Counted from the stretch's first letter, positions 12,001 through 18,855 are shown. The stretch: 59,705 nucleotides of DNA from Planctomycetota bacterium (GCA_029558835.1 JAKQDH010000042.1:1-59705), one strand, 5' to 3'. The notes: a model not told the origin generated them from the sequence alone. Numbers and translations are program-made.

Positions 12001-12038
12001 CGGTCGGCTTCCGGGTTGTCCTGGCGCCTGTTCCTTAG
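1..12038 (+). CDS. Giant secreted multi-domain Ig/CARDB/Calx-beta protein with C-terminal FGE-like domain (5' partial)
   Basis: The frame is open to the left edge; the first GTG is at 18 but codons upstream continue the same repeat-like sequence, so the true start lies outside the window. Over 4000 residues are visible. Approximate order by position: glycine-rich repeat (1-650); three Ig-like domains with the Q-W core (700-1500); a beta-sandwich resembling a carbohydrate-binding module (1500-1940); an FnIII-like domain (1960-2230); two CARDB-like domains (2230-2980); four Calx-beta-like domains (2990-4200); another CARDB (4210-4560); long uncharacterised beta-rich stretch; four ~105-aa Ig-like repeats containing NPATF and LTRDGGANL (7860-9450); cadherin/He_PIG-like (9470-9760); more Ig (9770-10830); He_PIG (11065-11320); then an FGE/SUMF1-type domain (11325-12035) with RLPTEAEWEYACRAGTT and GNVWEWC. 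Probably a surface or adhesive protein; the FGE-like domain more likely has a binding or structural role than sulfatase maturation, but that is inference. Confidence 0.85.
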   Translation, partial: TNAAQVSGPLVVAGGGVLVMGGGSVSGWVRVEAGGTLESVGIQHGKTVFGGLTNAGTIRQSGWGLQIGNGTTSVNEAGGRWEMTDDSPVYHYYGTEVLRNEGLLVKSGGTGTSGVSPTLTNLGTIEVQSGTLGFYGAFTLSAGSIRFGLSANDRFGRITIPGQANLGGGLGAMLLDGYVPAVGATFDVMTFGSREGDFTDYSGLSVGSGRMFNPVLSSTTVSLAAAATNLVALPPAIVSQPRNVTGDHGGSATFSATVSGTPPLQIQWWKNTSPVPGATSTALTLTNLTFADAASYTVSVTNSTGVVVSGPALLTVVPVAPVFVLQPVGQTVTTGSDIVFRVGVIGSPEPSLQWRRDGMTLTDGGRIAGSTTSELTLRAVEPEDAGTYTAVATNEGGAVVSQGAVLIVMGPPEITRQPASRTVAAGGEVVFAVIASGAEPLSYQWRLGSVDLADGARIDGAMGASLSITNVQSSDAGDYTVVVSNAFGAVTSQVAVLSVNATASLVYNGDFSLPVPSGGSDNGWTSSNIDYAGGHSSSGGNPGGFFILNHAGGTTDPTIRQTVSGLMPGVTYRLEGDYRSYYIAQEGLGFAVDVDGVTIARLGPTTTWVHFTYDVVAQGNTLDIQFRGEVGNDSDFAIDNIALWSSADAGLLITQVGAAPGLSGCDISWRTDKPATAMVEYGTGTTLGQTSTFTSLLKTNHLMVLTGLDPGTVYFYRVRSTDAEGNTALYSSADTTFQTLPAADLVVENLAVSAFPALQAGAQAVLRWDIANVGGAEMAVAFQERIQVRNTSTGEWLVDVTQRYDPRAPGMAPLGPDETQSRSHAFTLPAGTRGAGELSLSVTVDIADDVFESQAGGAGESNNSATLTRTSALPAYPDLAVADVVSPATGLPGSTLTAVWAVLNSGTTNVAGAWTERVFLVNPAVANDVRLLGSFVFTNTLAPGALITRTQSVEVPIFASGTFLLAVEVDSANEWYEVDEANNYRLAAQTLTLTPALGLSFSRESVAENAGSEALSLTVTRAPVAGIGLAVVLDGALAGKLVLPGSVVIPAGQGAVVVRVGVRDDALAGGDQTQTITASAFGHSSGQAQVLVVENDPLALTLTLSTNLFSEGAAFPAALGTVTRNGPTEALLEVALMSDRPAKAFVLASVTIPAGSASATFPVTAVDNDLLDGVIRTTLSATAPGHLSGSADLEIVDDDAQALTLTLAPLQVVEGAAPPAAIGTVKRSRVSSQAQWVRLRSADPAVSVPVQVLIPSGEAAAEFGVEVPDDDVNQGGRSVRLTAEVVVGGAVISEGMAEANLEVLDNDGATLTLLADLSVVEEGKSTGAIVRRSVAGGSSLVVTLTSSDPGEASVPATVTIPAGQVSAGFTIAGVADGVSDGVQAVSITAVAAEHNPGLVNLTVSDWSTPDLRVAAVTVPGGGFTSSRVAVTWSVANTGSGVASGSWLDRVYLSSDDQVGGDTLVASVAFNGSVQPGETYSQTREFALPDRAGPAWLIVVTDSAGYLDEASDNNNIRVSGEPVLVSPDYTATVQTDVELVTHGSPVVVYGQATSVVTGQQAANRPVRIHVRASGTERTLAAMSGSDGRFEAVFQPLSYEAGYYEVWAGHPGVSGGAAQDSFWILGMKATPGSDSFQLVPGVPYTRTVTIENLANVPLSGLRVEVLGDAPDLEVQASVTDQLGPREVGTLEFAITAPDTVRGQGRLILHVTSEEGAEVFVPLDLWVVPWAPQLASSPGYLEVGMVVRSQRVVEFEVLNHGGAASGDIGVDLPEASWLSLVSASVIPSLEPGGKTTVALLLSPPGDLALGRYDIHLVFRSPLTELVVPVQVRAVSDAIGMARVTVADDYTYHVQGAPKVAEARVRFRDPYDMSRVTAQGLTDTNGVVLFPTIPEGRYVLEVEADKHAVVRQTVSINPGVTNDFPVFAARQTITYRWTVVPTEIEDRYRVALEPLFEANVPAPVVTLELPPVLPLLAPGERAQIDATVINHGLIAADHAHLTLPQHPNYRFSTLTEDLGVIPAKSAITVPVIVEGIRPQAQLAGAEPAGLDPFPCYVLFYVASAYWCAGHEIVTEVSTVVWLEEADCDAPGDWQEDDQRDIERLARRHLRGGFTREQWIAIGIGAESLLSVLPAIEIEVLSCSDVPGAMGSASLNAFRTHPDLPPGSAARGAGTVADPEAADPSGGGTPAPHSRSGVGLLSVPPSPEEGVCARVRLRIEQDAVLVRTVFAGTLEIENGSGAGAVEGVRAALDIRDESGNEARDRFVITGPELEGVTAVDGTGRIEAASEGTARFTFIPTRDAAALEPTVYRIGGTLRYLDPDSGLEVLTPLFPAVITVYPDANLVLKYFQQRDVYGDDPFTSGVTEPSEPFSLGLLVQNTGRGAARDFRITSAQPRIIENEKGLLIDFKIIGAQVGTEEITPSLAVDLGTIEPGHSQVARWLMTSTLQGKFIEYSARFEHSDELGGERTSLIENTEVHELVHVVRDDRAGADALMDFLVNDLPDPDNLPDTLHLSDGTLATVSSVTNGVADAVVTPVSRQIRVTAALPAGWVYLTLPDPGPGYQLFRVVRSDGKEIRVKDNAWTTDRTFPAAQSGARREHRLHLFDHGSTGSYTLYYRADDAEPPSVLAITDPGVATEPVASVDVTMSEVIDPATFTAQDVTLTRNGGANLIAGGVAVTPVSDLVYRVNGLSALTEQDGNYVLTVSAAGIQDLGGNPGNNSLAVEWAKGTLRPVASAIEGLGGPHLRQPVDALDVVFSKPLDFGSVDVTDFTLTRDGGGNLLGGGVGVIALGPARFRVTGLAGATGVAGRYVFTVIGSGVRDTGGSAGDGSLTREWTLATAGPRILGLQAVRPDPRNFPILAIEVAFAEPINPATFDFRDLSLTRDGGANLMTGAARVERLTDRRFRIGHLHELTVADGSYRLEVSLSAIEDMAGNTGGESASTAWTIDRTPPAAPSAVRVLPDGGIASDDGLVSVPDLVLRGSLAEAGLVVTVQDELSGEYLGEIAQAGTAFELPLTFAGHGAQRLRIRATDTANNTSEARVFDLFIDRAPPVARLGSVLPSPRTDPADRIEVFFSEPVNPATFDRTDLVLRRDGGANLVSGVVRVQQLSSLQYAVSGLAELTAAPGQYELTLNAATIEDHAGNAGLGTARAVWETVKPNTAPVLAPVSDRIVTPGGLLLITNRVSDPDVPPQELTFALLSGAPAGARLDPATGVFSWVPNAGQAPSTHVIRLRVSDNGVPVLSDEIAFTVVVREAASGLVITGQPSSQELPAGADAVLAVTVQGSPPIRYQWTFNGVAINGATNGVLTLTNVQPPDSGGYRVRVSSPEGSTNSALATLLVASNEGPPEEVAYENMSNPQAGAWASANECGDEVMLAASRTGWLLTRLELLVQVSETANGNELAQVRLYANDGPTLPGLPDAAAPGTLLYDSGLTVPLAPGTNTVRISDLGIVVHERLTWTVAFSGVTAGESVGLLLYEPPTVGDSPDDLWEKTGAVWSLSHVPGKVANFGARLTGIQGPGVRPEIMVEPVAQQVGPGDPVAFVVVADGWPSPQYQWRHAGTNLVDRVGLLGAKGPVLVLSGVDEADAGVYDVIVSNAAGATSSAPAMLELVREPRVRLEWGTNIDHQPTLEVRSTLSGPFVVERSADLTHWEPVSLAEVNVALNLDQVDPHGGELAKRFFRARTGSGAGLTVATPALPGGTVGAAYNATLAVTGGIPPYTWSVLAGSLPAGITLSAAGVLSGTPTAQGTGSFTVRVKDSLNLAATKALAINVQAGWLPAGTMVRIEPGTFTIGSPITEQDRYVWEGPTTQVTLSKGFWMGAYEVTQAEYQAVTGMNPSAHVGGNLPVDSVSWVQAVDYCARLTAAERAAGRCPTSHVYRLPTEAEWEYACRAGTTDRFSHGQDPGYALLPQHAWFLSNSSSTSHAVGGRLPNPWGLYDMHGNVWEWCLDWHSTSYPGGSVTDPQGPATGSTRRIRGGDHTSTGAWCRSATRNDAFPEFALSTVGFRVVLAPVP

Positions 12039-12122
12039 GGTGCGGGCTTGCCATTGGCGGATTCCGTTTCACGATGGCCGAGTATGTCGGCTGCAGAAAG
12101 CCAAGGACGACGTTGCTCGTTC

Positions 12123-13379
12123 ATGAAACGGAGGCGAGGCTCCACGGACGCGAGAGGCGGGGGTCTGCGGAATCGGGGATGGGCTGGGGGCAATTCTCCG
12201 TGCGGTGGCGTTGTGTCCCGGGCGGCTGTTCAGTTGGCGGAAGTCCCTTGGTCAGGCTTACCGGCGGAGGGGGATTTTCTGCTGAGTGTTGATGGAGGCG
12301 AGGGGTTGGTGGCCGGGGAGTTGGAACGGTGTCGAGGGGAGGTGGTGTTGTCGAGGGTGGCGCCCGGGTTGTTGTCCTGCCCGGGGTGGAGCCTGGTGAG
12401 GGCGTTGTTGGCGGGCGCCAGGGATGAGAGGGCATCGGCGGTCCTCGCGGAAGGGGGGCGCGGGTATCCGTTGGTTTTCGCGCGGCAATTGTTGCCGGGG
12501 GCGCACAGGGTCTCGATTCCCTCGATTCGAGCCGGAGCGCAGACGTTGTTTGAGGCGATTGCGGGGGGTTTGGGTGAGGGATGTCCGTGGCTGCTGCACG
12601 TGGTGCCGCACTACGGCTCGGGCGATGCGGGCGGGAATCGGTGTCGGTTGATTCGTGCGGCGGCGCTGGACCTGCTGCATCGGCGGCGGCGGGGTGTGGA
12701 GCGGATGCTGGGGCCGGACGCGGCGCCGTTTACGGCGAGGCATGCCTTGGTGCAGCTGCTGCTGACGACGCCCGACGCGGGTTTGTTGTCGGTGGCGCCG
12801 GCGCCGATGCCGCATGGACTGAGGGCGGCGATGTCGCCGTTTCCGAAGGGCAACGTGCCGGTGGCGCGGGATCTTGGAGCGCCTTGTCGGGCTTTTGCGA
12901 AGCTGGTCGAGGCGGAGCGCCGTCTGGGACGGTGCATTCGCCTGGGGGAGACATGTGTGGATCTTGGCGCCTCGCCGGGGAGCTGGACGCGTCTGGCCCT
13001 CGAGCGGGGTGCGGCGGTGGTGGCGGTGGATCGGGCGCCGTTGCGAGCGGATCTGATGGGAAAGCCCAGGCTGCGATACGTCGAGGGCGACGCGTTTTCG
13101 TACCAGCCGGAGCGGTCCGTGGACTGGCTCTTGTGCGACGTGGTGGCGGCTCCGGAGCGGTCGGTCGAGTTGCTGGTGAGATGGGCGCGGGAGGGACTGA
13201 TGCGGCAGTTTGTGGTGACGGTCAAGTTCAAGGGCGAGGCGGCTTATGGGCAGTTGGAGGTGTTGAAGGAGGCGCTGTGGGCGCTGACGGAGGAGCTGCA
13301 CGTGCTACGACTCTGCGCCAACAAGAACGAGGCGTGTGCTTTTGGCGTGGTCCGGCAGGGACCAGACTTGGCCTGTTGA
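12123..13379 (+). CDS. rlmM: RlmM-like 23S rRNA 2'-O-ribose methyltransferase
   Basis: The C-terminal half is a Rossmann SAM-dependent methyltransferase of the FtsJ/RrmJ type: motif I DLGASPGSWT, the acidic VDRAPL that would contact the ribose of SAM, LLCDVV for motif IV and TVKFKGEA carrying the late catalytic lysine. The N-terminal region (around FLLSVDGGEGLVAGELERC) fits the THUMP-like part of RlmM, which modifies C2498 of 23S rRNA in E. coli. ATG 12123 is preferred; ATG 12084 and TTG 12048 are in frame, and the extra residues look unconserved. The product is about 418 aa, somewhat longer than E. coli RlmM. The last residues, RQGPDLAC, and the stop codon are encoded by a dispersed repeat shared with other gene ends in this window, so the natural C-terminus has been replaced. 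Confidence 0.8.
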   Translation: MKRRRGSTDARGGGLRNRGWAGGNSPCGGVVSRAAVQLAEVPWSGLPAEGDFLLSVDGGEGLVAGELERCRGEVVLSRVAPGLLSCPGWSLVRALLAGARDERASAVLAEGGRGYPLVFARQLLPGAHRVSIPSIRAGAQTLFEAIAGGLGEGCPWLLHVVPHYGSGDAGGNRCRLIRAAALDLLHRRRRGVERMLGPDAAPFTARHALVQLLLTTPDAGLLSVAPAPMPHGLRAAMSPFPKGNVPVARDLGAPCRAFAKLVEAERRLGRCIRLGETCVDLGASPGSWTRLALERGAAVVAVDRAPLRADLMGKPRLRYVEGDAFSYQPERSVDWLLCDVVAAPERSVELLVRWAREGLMRQFVVTVKFKGEAAYGQLEVLKEALWALTEELHVLRLCANKNEACAFGVVRQGPDLAC

Positions 13380-13407
13380 CCGCATATTCCACAAGTCAAG
13401 GGGCTAG
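13353..13407 (+). repeat. Dispersed gene-end repeat, copy R3
   Basis: Closely matches the reverse complement of 51689-51740 (shared blocks include CTGTTGAC and ATATTCCACAAGTC, ending in CTAG). It lies between the convergent ends of the methyltransferase and the rhamnosidase, supplies the stop codon of the former and overlaps the stop of the latter. Confidence 0.7.
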
Positions 13408-15195
13408 CCGGGCGCGAACGATCTTGACGCCTCGGGGAGCGTCGACGCGGGAGCGGAGGGTGCCATCGGGGCGCCGGTCATGGCGGACCCGGATGTCGCC
13501 GCGCGGGGTGGGGTAGGAGCCTTCGGCCCAGAGGAGGGATCCGAGGTGGGGTTGGATTCGGACGGTTCGGCAGCCGGGTTCGAGGGGTTGAATGCCGAGC
13601 ACATGCTGACTGAGCCAGGCGGTGGGGCCTGAGGCCCAGCCGTGGCAGAGGCTGTGTCGGAACCCCTCGTAGCAATAGGCGCCGCGATCGCCGTGGAGGT
13701 CCTGACGGCCGGGAGGGACGAGCTCGTCGATCCGGCCGGCGTCTCGGGTCCAGTCGAGGCTGAAATCCTCCCAGAAGGTGGTGGCCCCGGCGTCGAGCAT
13801 GCCACCCCAGAACTGGCGGATGAAATCGAGAGCCACATCGAAGTCGCCGGCTTTGGCCAGCGCTTGGAGGACGTAGAAGCCGTAGAATGTGGAGAGGCCG
13901 CGGGGGCCGTCGCGCTGCAGGACCTCACGGCTGACCTCGCGGGCGTCGCGGAGTCCGGCGAGGGCGAGGAGTGCGGCAGCTTGTTTGACACCGTTGTCCG
14001 GGGGCACGTGGCGCCGCAGGCGGTCGGCGGTCTGCCGACAGAGTGCGGCCGTGGCGGGATCGTCGAGGGTGTCCATGAGACGGCTGCCAGTGTCGAGGGT
14101 GAGAGTGAGGAGCGCCTGGAGGCCGGCGTGGACTGCGGCCGGGTTTTCGGAGGAGGGCCAATCGAGGAAGCGGGTGCCGTCGAGGGTCTCGCGGCCCTCG
14201 GGACCGGCGAAGGCGACGAATCGGCGGAGGAGGGCCTGGAGGTAGGTCTTTTGGGCCTCGAGGTAGGGGCGGTCGCCGTGGTGGCGCCACCAGTCGTCAT
14301 GGATAAGGACCCACCACATCGAGTAGGAGCTGATGCCATTCATCCACTCGGAGGGGGGTGTGACATCGCGGATCAGGTCGAGACTGCGCGGGACGACGTC
14401 GGTATGGCCGAACACGGCATTGATCGTACTGATTTCGGGGTGGAGATCGCCGAGCCAGACGAGACGATCGCGCTTGATGCCGTCCCAGAGGTACTCCTGC
14501 ATGTTGAGGTGAACGGTGTAAGCGCCGGTCGCCCAGATGCGGTTGAGGCGTTCGTCGTTGCATCGGAACGAGCCGCGGTAGGGGAGGTTGCGGAGGACGA
14601 GGACCGCGCGGACCTGGCTGAGGTGGACCGGGTGTTGGGGATCAAGGGCGTCGAGTCGAACGAAGCGGAAGCCGCTGGGGCCGATCGTTTTCTTGCCGAG
14701 CCAGGGCAAGGTGACGGTCTGATCGCGCAGCGCGTGATCATTTTGCGCATTCTGCCGGCCCCCGAGTTCGGCCATGGCTTCGGAGGCGGACTCGCCGAAG
14801 CGGACGCGCAGCGACGGGGGCGCTTTATCGCCGGTCATCGGGGTGAAAAGCTCGATGTAGCCCTGGAGCTCGACGCCGAAATCGAGGAGGACTGCTGCTG
14901 GGGCATCGGCGGTGGCGGCCAGGACGCAGGGTGGCTTCGGTTCCTTCAGGACGGCTTGGCCGGGTTTGGGTTCGAGGAGGGACTCGGGGTGGCTGACGCC
15001 GGCTGGGCTGGTCCAGACCAACCGGACGGGGGGCAGGAAGTGGGACTGGAGCGGTGAAGGCTCGGCACGAGAGGCGATGGCGGTCGGGATTCCAGGAGGC
15101 AGGCTGGAATCAGCGGCCATGAGGGGGACTGCGGTTCCAAGGAGGGTTGCCAGGAACCGAACGATCAGGCGGGTGGCGACGAGGTCGAGCATCAT
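13396..15195 (-). CDS. Secreted alpha-L-rhamnosidase-like glycoside hydrolase (GH78 type)
   Basis: An (alpha/alpha)6-barrel glycosidase of the alpha-L-rhamnosidase superfamily. The signature WDGIKRDRLVWLGDLHPE in the middle of the protein is the usual GH78 catalytic-region motif (acidic residues D, E). A beta-sandwich lies N-terminal (FGVELQGYIELF, VRFGESASEAMAELGG) and a small beta domain C-terminal (VRIQPHLGSLLWAEGSYPTPRG). Start chosen at the first of two ATGs at 15195, which gives a signal peptide (RLIVRFLATLLGTAVPLMA) and avoids overlap with the upstream stress-protein gene; the open frame extends to 15405 without a convincing start. 599 aa. It would release terminal L-rhamnose from plant or exopolysaccharide outside the cytoplasm. 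It follows the universal stress protein by about 85 bases and may share a transcript with the TRAP genes. Confidence 0.85.
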   Translation of the reverse strand: MMLDLVATRLIVRFLATLLGTAVPLMAADSSLPPGIPTAIASRAEPSPLQSHFLPPVRLVWTSPAGVSHPESLLEPKPGQAVLKEPKPPCVLAATADAPAAVLLDFGVELQGYIELFTPMTGDKAPPSLRVRFGESASEAMAELGGRQNAQNDHALRDQTVTLPWLGKKTIGPSGFRFVRLDALDPQHPVHLSQVRAVLVLRNLPYRGSFRCNDERLNRIWATGAYTVHLNMQEYLWDGIKRDRLVWLGDLHPEISTINAVFGHTDVVPRSLDLIRDVTPPSEWMNGISSYSMWWVLIHDDWWRHHGDRPYLEAQKTYLQALLRRFVAFAGPEGRETLDGTRFLDWPSSENPAAVHAGLQALLTLTLDTGSRLMDTLDDPATAALCRQTADRLRRHVPPDNGVKQAAALLALAGLRDAREVSREVLQRDGPRGLSTFYGFYVLQALAKAGDFDVALDFIRQFWGGMLDAGATTFWEDFSLDWTRDAGRIDELVPPGRQDLHGDRGAYCYEGFRHSLCHGWASGPTAWLSQHVLGIQPLEPGCRTVRIQPHLGSLLWAEGSYPTPRGDIRVRHDRRPDGTLRSRVDAPRGVKIVRARLAP

Positions 15196-15280
15196 GGGAG
15201 GGACGAGTTTGCGGCTGAGTCTGATGGATCGTGGCGAGCGGGCGATGAGCACCGGATGGGAGGCGGCCACCGTGCCAAGT

Positions 15281-15772
15281 TCAAGTGGCGGATGGCGGGG
15301 AGGAGGTGTACTCGAGAGGAACGACAAGGACGGGGCAAGGAGCTTTGCGGACGATTCTCTCAGCGACCTTGCCGAAGAGGGCGGCTTGGACGCCGCTGCG
15401 TCCATGGCGTCCGATCACGATGAGATCGATGCGGTTGGCGGCAGCAAATTCGAGAATGGTGGTGGCCTCGGGTCCGACGCGGAACTCGACTCGAGCGGCG
15501 AGGCCGGAGGGCAGGCGGGCGAGGTACGTGTCCGCCATCTTGCGGTCGAGGGTGCGACGCGCTTCGTCGTCGACGTTCTCGATCTCGTAGATGTAGGACT
15601 TCCAGAACTGGGCTTCGACTTCGTGGACGACATGGAGCAGGACGAGCGTGCAACCGGGGCGCCGGATGGCGGCGTCGACAGCGAATTCGAACGCGGCGTC
15701 GGCGCTATCCGAGAAATCGGTGCAGAACAGGATCCGCTGACAGCGGCTGGGGGAGAGGAGGGGATCCGTCAT
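15281..15772 (-). CDS. Universal stress protein (UspA family)
   Basis: A single Usp domain of about 163 aa. The N-terminal strand RILFCTDFSDSADAAFEFA and the C-terminal nucleotide-binding loop GRHGRSGVQAALFGKVAE followed by APCPVLVVP match the ATP-binding subgroup pattern G-x2-G-x9-G-like. Start at ATG 15772; a TTG three codons upstream is also possible. It lies about 60 bases downstream of the TRAP large permease. Usp genes are frequently found beside TRAP permeases, where a Usp-like protein can bind the transporter (known for TeaD/TeaABC); a similar role here is inference. Confidence 0.9.
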   Translation of the reverse strand: MTDPLLSPSRCQRILFCTDFSDSADAAFEFAVDAAIRRPGCTLVLLHVVHEVEAQFWKSYIYEIENVDDEARRTLDRKMADTYLARLPSGLAARVEFRVGPEATTILEFAAANRIDLIVIGRHGRSGVQAALFGKVAERIVRKAPCPVLVVPLEYTSSPPSAT

Positions 15773-15832
15773 GGCGGGCAAGGGCGTGGGTTCGGGAGCG
15801 GGTTAGGCGTGGCGCAACGCGCGGGGCAGGCA

Positions 15833-17134
15833 TCACGGGACGAGGCTGGGAAGCCATAGGATCATCTGCGGGAACACGGTAAAAAGGATGGCGGCGACGA
15901 CGAGCGCCCAGAGGAAGGGGAGGCTGCCGCGGAAGACCCGTTCGAGGGGGACATCGCGGGCCATACCGCTGACAACATAGACGTTGACGCCGACCGGCGG
16001 GGTGATGACGCCCATTTGGGTGACAACCACGATCATGACGCCGAACCAGATGAGGTCGTAGCCGAGGGCCTGGATCACGGGATAGAAGATGGGGATCGTC
16101 AGGATGTCGAGGGCGAGGGCGTCGAGGAAGCAGCCGCCGAGGAGGTAGAAGAGGAGGATGAGGCCGATGACACCCCACGGGGGCAGGGGGAGGGCGGAGA
16201 GCCAGGCGGCGAGGTTGGCGGGCACCTGGGTTACGGCGAGGAACTTGCCGAAGATGATGGCGCCCGCGACGATGGTCATGACCATGCACGAGGTCCGGAG
16301 CGTCTCGAACAAGCATTGCACGAGTCTGGCCCAGGTGAGTGCCCGCTTGGCCCAACCGATCAGGATGGCGCTGGCGGCGCCCATGGCCGCGGCCTCGGTG
16401 GCAGTATAGAGGCCGGCGAACATCCCGCCCATGACGGCGAGGAAGAGCAGGATGGTCTCCCAGACCCCGCGGAGCGACGCGATCTTCTCGCGGAGCGTGA
16501 ATGGCGGACCCGGCGGCCCGAGGTGGGGCTTCCGCCGGCAGAGGACGCCGATAATGATGCAGAACAGGAGGGCGATGAAGAGCCCGGGGACGATCCCGGC
16601 GACGAACAGCTTGCCGATCGAGAGCTCGCAAAGGATGGCGTAGACGATGAACACGATGCTCGGGGGGATGAGCATGCCGAGTCCGCCGCCGGCGGCGACG
16701 CAGCCGGTGGCGAGTTCCATATCGTAGCGGTAGCGCCGCATTTCGGGGAGGGCGACCGAGGCGATGGTGGCGGACGTGGCGGGGCCGGAGCCGCAGATGG
16801 CGCCGAACGCGGTGCAGGCGCCGACAGTGGACATGGCGAGGCCGCCTGGCAGGCGGCCGATCCAGTGGTAGGCGGCATGGAAGAGGCCGCGGCTGATCCC
16901 GGTGTGGAAGCAGACCTGTCCCATCAGGACGAAGAGAGGGATGGTGGTGAGGCTGTAGCTGGAGAACGTGTCGTAGAGGTCGAAGGTGGCCATCGAGAAC
17001 GCCGCCTCGGGAGAGCGCATGAAGGCGAAGCCGATGATGCCGACAACGGCCATGACGAAGCCGACCGGCATCGACGCGGCCAGCAGGATGAGAAGCAGGG
17101 CGAACCCGAGCAGGGCGCCTTCAGTCGGGTTCAT
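15833..17134 (-). CDS. dctM: TRAP transporter large permease (DctM family)
   Basis: 433 aa, almost entirely hydrophobic helices, with typical DctM segments: LTTIPLFVLMGQ near the N-terminus, FGAICGSGPATSATIA (the conserved G-S-G-x-A-T-x-A motif), GMLIPPSIVFIVYAIL and GVITPPVGVNVYVVSG near the C-terminus. This is the Na+-coupled translocating subunit. ATG 17134 overlaps the stop of dctQ by four bases (ATGA), so the two are translationally coupled. Full length for the family. Confidence 0.96.
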   Translation of the reverse strand: MNPTEGALLGFALLLILLAASMPVGFVMAVVGIIGFAFMRSPEAAFSMATFDLYDTFSSYSLTTIPLFVLMGQVCFHTGISRGLFHAAYHWIGRLPGGLAMSTVGACTAFGAICGSGPATSATIASVALPEMRRYRYDMELATGCVAAGGGLGMLIPPSIVFIVYAILCELSIGKLFVAGIVPGLFIALLFCIIIGVLCRRKPHLGPPGPPFTLREKIASLRGVWETILLFLAVMGGMFAGLYTATEAAAMGAASAILIGWAKRALTWARLVQCLFETLRTSCMVMTIVAGAIIFGKFLAVTQVPANLAAWLSALPLPPWGVIGLILLFYLLGGCFLDALALDILTIPIFYPVIQALGYDLIWFGVMIVVVTQMGVITPPVGVNVYVVSGMARDVPLERVFRGSLPFLWALVVAAILFTVFPQMILWLPSLVP

Positions 17135-17664
17135 GGCTTGATCAGTTCCCGTCCCGGGTGGAGGAGGTGATACAGGGTGATGAGGACGACGAGGCCGCAG
17201 GATGCGGCGACGATGTACGGCACCCAGAACACGGGCAGCTGGAGGGTCATACTGACCTCACCCTTGGTTTTGAGGGTGGTTCCGTAGACGACGCATCCCC
17301 AGGCGAGGAGAACGAAGAGCAGCATGGTCAGGAGTCGCATGATCGTGTCCACGACCACGCGTCCGCGCCGGCTGAGTTTATGGAAGAAGTACTCGATGGC
17401 GACGTGGCCTTTGACGGCGGTGGTGTAAGGGAGCGCCGCGGCGATGGTGATGGCGGTGGCGATGCGGACGAGGTCATAAGCCCCCGGCAGGGCGAGGCGG
17501 AACACGCGCAGGACGACGTCCGCGGTGGTCACGGCGACCATGAAGAGCAGGCTGACGCAGGCGACCCCTGCGAGCAGCCGTGCGAGGCGCTCGAGGCAAC
17601 TGCCGAAGCCGTCGAGGGCCGAAGCGGCTTGGCCGGCCGTCTTCGGAGCGGCATCGGAACTCAT
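17131..17664 (-). CDS. dctQ: TRAP transporter small permease (DctQ family)
   Basis: 177 aa with four predicted membrane helices ([76 protein letters not shown]). The motif GHVAIEYF in the second half is typical of DctQ. Four-base overlaps with both dctP (upstream) and dctM (downstream) define a tight three-gene operon. Confidence 0.93.
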   Translation of the reverse strand: MSSDAAPKTAGQAASALDGFGSCLERLARLLAGVACVSLLFMVAVTTADVVLRVFRLALPGAYDLVRIATAITIAAALPYTTAVKGHVAIEYFFHKLSRRGRVVVDTIMRLLTMLLFVLLAWGCVVYGTTLKTKGEVSMTLQLPVFWVPYIVAASCGLVVLITLYHLLHPGRELIKP

Positions 17665-18710
17665 CGAGCAGTCGCGGCTCTTGCGAGTTCAGCCTGGATG
17701 TCGCTCAGGAAGGTGTCGCCGGGGAGGTTCTTGGCTTTCGCTTGGGTGACGTACTCGTCGAGGACGGGTTTGACGGCGGCCTTCCAGCGTTGCTGTTCAG
17801 CCTCGGAGAGGGGGATGAACTCGCGTTTGAGCTCGGTGACAAAGGCGCGGCCGGCGCGGTCCGCTTCATCCCAGGCAACGCCGTGCTTGGGTATCCACTC
17901 GCGGCTGACCTCGGTAAACAGGGTCTGGAGGTCCTTGGGGAGCGCGGCCCACTTCTCCTTGTTCATGACGACGAACATGGCGGTGGTGTAGCCGACGCCC
18001 GAGGCGTCGATGACATACTGGATGGTCTCGCCCTGCTTCCAGCCTTTGAGGGTTTCGATGGGGCAGAGGGTGGCCTCGACCACGCCCTTCTGGAGGGCTT
18101 CATAGGTTTCCGGTTGCGGCATGCCGACAGCGGTGGCGCCCAAGGCGCGGACGATCTTCTCCGAGAGGCCCGTGGCACGGACTTTGAGCCCCTTCAGATC
18201 CTCGAGGGACTTCACGGGTTTCTTCGAGGCGAGGATGCCGGGTCCGTGGGCATGCACGTAGAGGAGGTGGACATCGTCGAGTTCCTTGGGTTGGTGCTTG
18301 GCGATTACGGCGTTGGCGACGCGGGTGGCGGTGGCGCCGTCCTGGTAGCCGAGCGGGAGGTCGAGTCCCTCCAGCAGGGTGAACCGGCCGCGCGTGTAAG
18401 CGAAGCAGCTCATGCCGAGGTCGGAGACGCCCTTGGCGACGCCTTCGTAGCATTGGTCGGCCTTGGTGAGCGATCCCGCCGGGTAGACCGTGATCTTGAC
18501 CCGTCCGTTGCTGCGCTTCTCGATCTCCTGAGCCCAGTTGGTCGCCGTGATGCACTGGATGTGCGTGGGCGGGAAGAAGATGCTGTAGGTGAAGTTGAAG
18601 GTCTGCCCTGGGGCCGTCGGGGCGGCGGCTTCCGACGGGGACTTGGGTTTGCAGCCGACGGCACCGGCCGCAACCGCGGCTGCAGCCAGGACAGCGATCA
18701 GGGATTTCAT
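17661..18710 (-). CDS. dctP: TRAP transporter substrate-binding lipoprotein (DctP family)
   Basis: Start at ATG 18710 gives a lipoprotein signal ([16 protein letters not shown] followed by AVGC); ATG 18728 and an upstream start at 18770 are in frame but add only charged residues. The mature part is a DctP-type periplasmic binding protein: [42 protein letters not shown] (the Arg that binds substrate carboxylate in this family) and [22 protein letters not shown]. About 349 aa. The Arg suggests a carboxylate ligand such as a sugar acid, but the identity cannot be read from sequence. Confidence 0.94.
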   Translation of the reverse strand: MKSLIAVLAAAAVAAGAVGCKPKSPSEAAAPTAPGQTFNFTYSIFFPPTHIQCITATNWAQEIEKRSNGRVKITVYPAGSLTKADQCYEGVAKGVSDLGMSCFAYTRGRFTLLEGLDLPLGYQDGATATRVANAVIAKHQPKELDDVHLLYVHAHGPGILASKKPVKSLEDLKGLKVRATGLSEKIVRALGATAVGMPQPETYEALQKGVVEATLCPIETLKGWKQGETIQYVIDASGVGYTTAMFVVMNKEKWAALPKDLQTLFTEVSREWIPKHGVAWDEADRAGRAFVTELKREFIPLSEAEQQRWKAAVKPVLDEYVTQAKAKNLPGDTFLSDIQAELARAATAR

Positions 18711-18855
18711 CGGGCGCCTGTTTTCCATAGGACTTCTCTGGGTTGGAGTTGCAGTTCGCGAGGCGCCCACGGGTGTCGCAATCGCTCTTGGACCGCGGGG
18801 GTGCCGGGTTTCTTTCTATGATAAATCGAAACGGAACGCAATAGCCGGATGAGGG

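Noticed and set aside
13642..15057. Plus-strand open frame of 471 codons
   Set aside because: Antisense shadow of the rhamnosidase; Glu/Gly/Val-biased composition and no domain.
16016..17170. Plus-strand open frame of 384 codons
   Set aside because: Antisense of dctM; acidic low-complexity translation typical of a high-GC shadow.
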